NCBI GenBank assembly: GCA_913044255.1
Contig: CAJWOI010000077.1
Location: 1 to 9,833, forward strand
Length of the DNA: 9,833 bases
Source: an uncultured Alphaproteobacteria bacterium
GTDB taxonomy: Bacteria; Pseudomonadota; Alphaproteobacteria; UBA7887
Direction: 5' to 3'
Part shown: piece by piece, positions 6,604-9,833 of the stretch
Layout: every line of letters begins with the position of its first letter
Position numbering within the stretch: position 1 is the stretch's first letter
The notes under the pieces: generated by a model
The model's input: only the letters and a program-made list of their open reading frames with translations
What the model was told of the DNA's origin: nothing
The model's database searches: none
Program-made: the position numbers and the translations under genes

Positions 6604-6915
6604 ATGGTTGATGAAAAACGAGCCGAAAAATCGGTGAATGACTGTATTATTGAACCTCCTTCACGCAAGACTGTTGTGCCCTCAAACGCACAGATGCGTT
6701 GGCTCGGGCGCGGGCTAAACCAACCTGGAGGAAAGCTACCTCTCTTTGATGAAGATGGTGCAAAAATCCGTCCGCGCACAATCCAAAGCTGCGTGGAACG
6801 TGGTTGGGCCGAACCCTGGTTCCGAAACCCCCTGAAACCAGACTGGCTGGTATGCCGGCTCACTGAGACAGGGAGAGCCCTTGCTCAAAAAACGCAACCA
6901 AACCTGAAACGTTAA
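6604..6915 (+). CDS. Conserved-looking small protein, possible winged-helix fold
   Basis: A 103-residue soluble protein of unknown function, with no signal peptide or membrane segment. The first 25 residues are polar and probably flexible. The core has a block of distinctive residues: MRWLGRGLNQPGGKLPLFDE (31-50), then RTIQSCVERGWAEPWF (58-73), NPLKPDWLVCRLTETGRAL (75-93) and a basic tail. The alternation of helix, the phrase TIQSCVERGWAEP, and a following beta-hairpin ending in LTETGRAL resembles the recognition helix and wing of MarR/PadR-like winged helices. This is a fold guess from pattern. I recall similar short proteins in alphaproteobacteria but no named family. A strong ribosome site and Pro/Trp/Gly-rich coding constraint argue that it is real. 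It stands alone between opp and dxs, so context gives no function. Confidence 0.75.
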   Translation: MVDEKRAEKSVNDCIIEPPSRKTVVPSNAQMRWLGRGLNQPGGKLPLFDEDGAKIRPRTIQSCVERGWAEPWFRNPLKPDWLVCRLTETGRALAQKTQPNLKR

Positions 6916-6933
6916 AAACTCCAACTTAAACAG

Positions 6934-6962
6934 GAAAGTCAACTTTCATTGCTTTAATTTTT
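6934..6962 (+). terminator. Weak intrinsic terminator candidate after the 103-residue orphan
   Basis: GAAAGTCAACTTTC (6934-6947) can form a 5-bp stem with a TCAA loop 19 nt after the stop codon, followed by T-rich sequence ending in TTTAATTTTT. The stem is short and AT-rich, so termination here would be inefficient. Confidence 0.25.
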
Positions 6963-7015
6963 CGGCATCTAAGAGACACAAAATCCCAAAAGAACCAAAA
7001 AAAAACAGAAGTGGC

Positions 7016-7043
7016 TTGCATACCTTTCTTTAGTATTTATTTA
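7016..7043 (+). promoter_or_regulatory. Possible sigma70-type promoter of dxs
   Basis: TTGCAT (7016-7021) and TATTTA (7038-7043) are separated by 16 bp in an AT-rich stretch about 80 nt before the dxs coding region. Both boxes match consensus at four of six positions. No better pair was seen between the orphan gene and dxs. Confidence 0.35.
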
Positions 7044-7109
7044 TGTCGTTTAGGAACTTGAATATTTCTAAAAAAAATTAAGGCCTAGGGTAATTGTTCT
7101 GGAGCTCCG

Positions 7110-7114
7110 AGGAG
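7110..7114 (+). promoter_or_regulatory. Shine-Dalgarno site that points to an ATA start for dxs
   Basis: AGGAG lies 7 nt before an ATA codon (7122) and 4 nt before an ATT codon (7119), both in the dxs frame. The only standard start codon in this frame before the catalytic domain is TTG at 7176, which is 61 nt downstream of this site and would delete a conserved N-terminal segment. Confidence 0.6.
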
Positions 7115-7121
7115 ACCAATT

Positions 7122-9047
7122 ATAAACGCTAAACGTTTAACCCCTCTATTAGATACAATTAATATTCCCGCCGACTTGCGCCAGTTGGCTAGTTCTGAAC
7201 TTGGCCAGTTAGCAGGTGAGTTGCGCCAAGAACTTATAGATGTGGTATCCGGCACGGGCGGGCATCTTGGGGCTGGACTTGGTGTGGTAGAGCTTACTAT
7301 CGCACTCCATCACATTTTTGACACACCCGATGACTTGCTTATATGGGACGTTGGACACCAGTCATATCCCCATAAAATACTTACGGGACGTCGTGACCGC
7401 ATTCATACCTTACGCCAACCAAATGGTCTTTATGGCTTTACCAGGCGGGCCGAAAGTGAGTATGACCCATTTGGAGCGGCTCATTCTTCGACATCTATAT
7501 CGGCCGCTCTCGGAATGGCAACGGCGCGTGACCTGGACAATAAAAGCCACAATGTGATTGCTGTAATTGGCGATGGTGCTATGAGCGCTGGGATGGCGTA
7601 CGAGGCTATGAACAACGCCGGACACCTGGGAACTCGCCTCATAGTGATATTAAACGACAATGACATGTCGATTGCACCTCCAGTCGGGGCAATGAGTGCA
7701 TATTTATCACGTTTAATTTCATCAAAATCCTACCGAAGCCTGCGCCACGTTGCCACACAAGTAGCAATGAAGTTCCCTCGACCTCTAGCGCAAGCCTTTA
7801 AGCGCGCCGAAGAGTACGCAAGAGGTATGATTACCGGTGGTACGTTGTTTGAAGAATTAGGTTTTTACTACGTAGGCCCGATTGACGGCCACAATATCGA
7901 TCACTTACTGCCTGTTCTACGCAATGTACGAGATGCAAAAAGTGGCGGACCGGTTTTGATACATGTTATCACTCGGAAGGGGCATGGATATCCGCCGGCA
8001 GAGAAGGCCACAGACAAATTCCATGGAGTAAATAAATTTAATGTGGTAACCGGTGAGCAACCAATAAAAAAGGGGAACTCTCCAAGTTATACAGCGGTTT
8101 TCGCAAAATCACTTATCCATGAAGCCGAAATCGATGAAAGAATCGTCGCGATCACCGCGGCCATGCCATCGGGCACAGGCATTGACAAATTTGCCGAGAA
8201 ATTTCCTGAACGTACTTTTGATGTCGGCATCGCTGAACAACACGCAGTAACCTTTGCTGCTGGGTTAGCCACGCAAGGCTACAAGCCATTCGCCGCTATT
8301 TATTCGACCTTCTTACAACGAGCCTATGATCAAATTGTACATGACGTAGCAATTCAATGCTTACCCGTGAGATTCGCTATCGATCGCGCCGGATTGGTTG
8401 GATCTGACGGCCCCACCCACGCGGGTTCATACGATATTACCTATTTGGCCACACTGCCGAATTTCGTGGTGATGGCTGCTGCAGATGAGTCAGAATTGAT
8501 GCACATGATTGCAACGGCCGCCAGGATAAATGACCGGCCGTCTGCACTACGATACCCGCGTGGTGAAGGTGTCGGCGTTGATCTTCCAGAACATGGCGCG
8601 CCACTCGCGATTGGGAAAGGACGGATTATTCGAGAAGGAAGCCGTATAGCAATCTTGTCATATGGCGCACGTTTATATGAATGCCTAAGGGCCGCAGATG
8701 ACTTAACCCGACAAGGCCTGCCAACCACCGTTGCGGACGCACGGTTCGCTAAGCCGTTGGATACAGAACTACTGAAACTATTAGCAACTGATCACGAGAT
8801 CTTGGTAACAATCGAGGAAGGCTCCATAGGTGGTTTCTCCGCCCACGTTATGCAGTATCTAACTACCAACGGATTGCTTGACGATGGCCTCAAGGTGCGA
8901 CCAATGATTCTTCCCGACCGTTTTATAAGCCATGGGACGCCGTCGGGGATGTATCAAGATGCCCAACTAACTGCATCCAATATTGCAGATATTGCAGTGT
9001 CAGCACTCACTCTTCATAACCCAGAGCCATTCGTCAAGCCAGCCTGA
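7122..9047 (+). CDS. dxs: 1-deoxy-D-xylulose-5-phosphate synthase (non-standard start)
   Basis: This thiamine-diphosphate enzyme condenses pyruvate with glyceraldehyde-3-phosphate to DXP, the first step of the MEP isoprenoid pathway, in the cytosol. Numbered from ATA 7122 it has 641 residues, a usual Dxs length. Visible motifs: TPLLDTINIPADLRQL (N-terminal family segment), GGHLGAGLG with His48, the ThDP/Mg site GDGAMSAG (150-157) through LNDNDMSI (177-184), KFHGVNKF with His301, catalytic Glu372 in GIAEQHAVTFAAG, DRAGLVGSDGPTHAG (421-435, His433) and YPRG (Arg480) of the phosphate pocket. All key residues are intact. No ATG, GTG or TTG lies between the in-frame stop at 7086 and TTG 7176. Starting at TTG 7176 would give 623 residues and lose the conserved TPLLDT block. 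The AGGAG at 7110 favours ATA 7122 (or ATT 7119). It faces ispH, with 111 bp between the two stop ends. Product certain; start uncertain. Confidence 0.96.
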   Translation: MNAKRLTPLLDTINIPADLRQLASSELGQLAGELRQELIDVVSGTGGHLGAGLGVVELTIALHHIFDTPDDLLIWDVGHQSYPHKILTGRRDRIHTLRQPNGLYGFTRRAESEYDPFGAAHSSTSISAALGMATARDLDNKSHNVIAVIGDGAMSAGMAYEAMNNAGHLGTRLIVILNDNDMSIAPPVGAMSAYLSRLISSKSYRSLRHVATQVAMKFPRPLAQAFKRAEEYARGMITGGTLFEELGFYYVGPIDGHNIDHLLPVLRNVRDAKSGGPVLIHVITRKGHGYPPAEKATDKFHGVNKFNVVTGEQPIKKGNSPSYTAVFAKSLIHEAEIDERIVAITAAMPSGTGIDKFAEKFPERTFDVGIAEQHAVTFAAGLATQGYKPFAAIYSTFLQRAYDQIVHDVAIQCLPVRFAIDRAGLVGSDGPTHAGSYDITYLATLPNFVVMAAADESELMHMIATAARINDRPSALRYPRGEGVGVDLPEHGAPLAIGKGRIIREGSRIAILSYGARLYECLRAADDLTRQGLPTTVADARFAKPLDTELLKLLATDHEILVTIEEGSIGGFSAHVMQYLTTNGLLDDGLKVRPMILPDRFISHGTPSGMYQDAQLTASNIADIAVSALTLHNPEPFVKPA

Positions 9048-9053
9048 CAGGCT
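9041..9053 (+). repeat. Short perfect inverted repeat over the dxs stop codon
   Basis: AGCCTGACAGGCT is an odd palindrome (AGCCTG-A-CAGGCT) that includes the TGA stop. As RNA it gives a 5-bp stem with a GAC triloop. No T-run follows, so it is not a standard terminator and may be chance. Confidence 0.25.
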
Positions 9054-9085
9054 CAGAACATAATTCAAGAAACTTTCAATTCTTT

Positions 9086-9105
9086 AAAAACTCGTTTCAT
9101 GAAAC
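9086..9105 (-). terminator. Weak intrinsic terminator candidate for ispH
   Basis: Reading the minus strand, the perfect 12-bp palindrome GTTTCATGAAAC (9105-9094) is followed after GAG by TTTTT (9090-9086). The stem is short and low in G+C. A second imperfect hairpin lies just before it at 9115-9148. Together they could end the ispH transcript. Confidence 0.3.
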
Positions 9106-9114
9106 TACGGCACG

Positions 9115-9148
9115 GGCGGATGCATCTCTTAACTAATGATGCTTCGCC
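9115..9148. other. Imperfect hairpin between convergent dxs and ispH
   Basis: GGCG...GCATC (9115-9126) pairs with GATGC...CGCC (9138-9148): four plus five base pairs separated by a GAT/TT internal loop, with an 11-nt apical loop. It lies 11 bp from the ispH stop codon. No T-run follows directly on either strand; it may act in 3'-end formation or stability for either gene. Confidence 0.3.
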
Positions 9149-9158
9149 ATAACAAGAT

Positions 9159-9833
9159 TCATTTCGTTTTTAGCTCTGCGGGCAATTTAAACTGTATACT
9201 TTCAACAATACCTGGCAGTGTTTCCGTCTCAACCATCGCGAAACCACGCAAATATTGGATCACCTCTTGCACCAATTTCTCTGGAGCAGATGCGCCGGCC
9301 GTGATTCCCACCCGTTCTGCGCCCTCCAACCACTTCGGATCGATCGAACCGGCGTCCTCAATCAAATAACTTGGTACCGACATTTCCTCGCCTATGTCGC
9401 GCAAACGATTTGAGTTAGAACTTGTAGTTGCCCCAATCACCAACAAAACATCGACCCTATTGGCTAAGTCACGTGCTGCGCTTTGCCGATTTTGAGTAGC
9501 GTAACAAATATCACGAAGGTTGGGACCGGTGATGTTCGGAAATCGTTGACGTAAAGTTTTTATTATTTCCCTTGTATCATCGACGCTTAGGGTAGTTTGT
9601 GTTACGTAGGCCAGCTCCGCGGACTCTTCGAGATCGAGACTTTCCACGTCCGAAACAGATGAAACCAGTACAACGCCACCTTTCACGCGGCCACTTGTCC
9701 CCTCGACTTCGGGATGTCCACGATGACCTATCAGAACAATTTTTCGCCCCTGTGCAGCAAATTTTTGAGCCTCCTTGTGTACTTTCTCCACAAGCGGACA
9801 AGTGGCGTCAATCACGGAGAGGTCCCGAATCCG
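9159..9833 (-). CDS. ispH: 4-hydroxy-3-methylbut-2-enyl diphosphate reductase (IspH), N-terminus cut by window edge
   Basis: IspH is the iron-sulfur enzyme that reduces HMBPP to IPP and DMAPP, the last MEP step. The 224 visible residues run from the edge (RIRDLSVIDATCPLV...) to the true C-terminus; about 90 residues, including the first cluster cysteine, lie outside. Visible motifs: the second cluster Cys in DATCPLV (residue 12 of the visible part), the His/Glu substrate motif IGHRGHPEVEGTSG (about 35-48), the conserved TQTTLSVDDT (about 78-87), the third cluster Cys in ICYATQNRQ, the Ser/Asn diphosphate site GATTSSNSNRL, and ITAGASAPEKLV near the end. All expected residues are present. A GTG within this stretch (9815) is internal, since the preceding codons still match the family. 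It is transcribed toward dxs. Assignment is firm. Confidence 0.96.
   Translation of the reverse strand, partial: RIRDLSVIDATCPLVEKVHKEAQKFAAQGRKIVLIGHRGHPEVEGTSGRVKGGVVLVSSVSDVESLDLEESAELAYVTQTTLSVDDTREIIKTLRQRFPNITGPNLRDICYATQNRQSAARDLANRVDVLLVIGATTSSNSNRLRDIGEEMSVPSYLIEDAGSIDPKWLEGAERVGITAGASAPEKLVQEVIQYLRGFAMVETETLPGIVESIQFKLPAELKTK

Noticed and set aside
6534..6863. 109-codon minus-strand frame opposite the 103-residue orphan
   Set aside because: The plus-strand frame has a strong ribosome site and more protein-like sequence; the minus frame is Ser/Pro/Arg-rich without motifs.
7043..7081. ATG 7043 mini-frame before an A-run as the real dxs start through a frameshift
   Set aside because: It ends at TAA 7079 and, even with a shift in the A-run, the dxs frame meets TAG at 7086 before the conserved N-terminus.
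9136..9369. 77-codon plus-strand frame opposite the ispH 3' end
   Set aside because: It is antisense to conserved IspH motifs and has no ribosome site or recognisable family.
9577..9801. 74-codon minus-strand frame inside ispH
   Set aside because: It is a shifted frame within the conserved IspH coding sequence, Cys/Arg/Ser-rich and without motif.

Overview
The window looks like chromosomal DNA of an alphaproteobacterium with moderate G+C, probably an environmental or marine lineage. This placement is inferred from the protein flavour of the Dxs, IspH, EmrAB and Opp/Dpp genes and from a small winged-helix-like orphan that I associate with alphaproteobacteria. No rRNA, tRNA, CRISPR array, insertion sequence or prophage gene was seen.

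Layout. Positions 1-2045, minus strand: a marR-type regulator, emrA (membrane fusion protein) and the start of emrB (DHA2-class MFS efflux pump, cut by the left edge). They form one operon reading leftward, a classic self-regulated drug-efflux module. Positions 2046-2304: an AT-rich divergent control region with two 14-bp palindromic boxes spaced exactly 30 bp apart. The boxes overlap the predicted marR promoter and are likely MarR operators. Positions 2305-6268, plus strand: a peptide-type ABC importer operon in the order ATPase D, ATPase F, permease B, permease C. It has no substrate-binding protein gene in the window. Positions 6269-6603: a gene-free stretch with one clear interrupted palindrome. 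Positions 6604-6915, plus strand: a 103-residue conserved-looking orphan with a possible winged-helix fold. Positions 7122-9047, plus strand: dxs (first enzyme of the MEP isoprenoid pathway). Positions 9159-9833, minus strand: ispH (last enzyme of the same pathway), convergent with dxs and cut by the right edge.

How the genes work together. The MarR protein probably represses its own emrAB operon and, because the opp operon diverges from the same control region, might also affect peptide uptake. The Opp/Dpp proteins make a complete inner-membrane translocator (two permeases, two ATPases) that must borrow a periplasmic binding protein from elsewhere. Dxs and IspH bracket the MEP pathway (pyruvate + glyceraldehyde-3-phosphate to DXP, and HMBPP to IPP/DMAPP).

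Most notable points. The conserved N-terminus of Dxs has no ATG, GTG or TTG start codon: a good ribosome binding site sits 7 nt before an ATA codon. The tandem MarR boxes and the binding-protein-less importer are also worth a check. I found no convincing evidence of a wholly new multi-gene system; most of the window is ordinary, well-known gene families.
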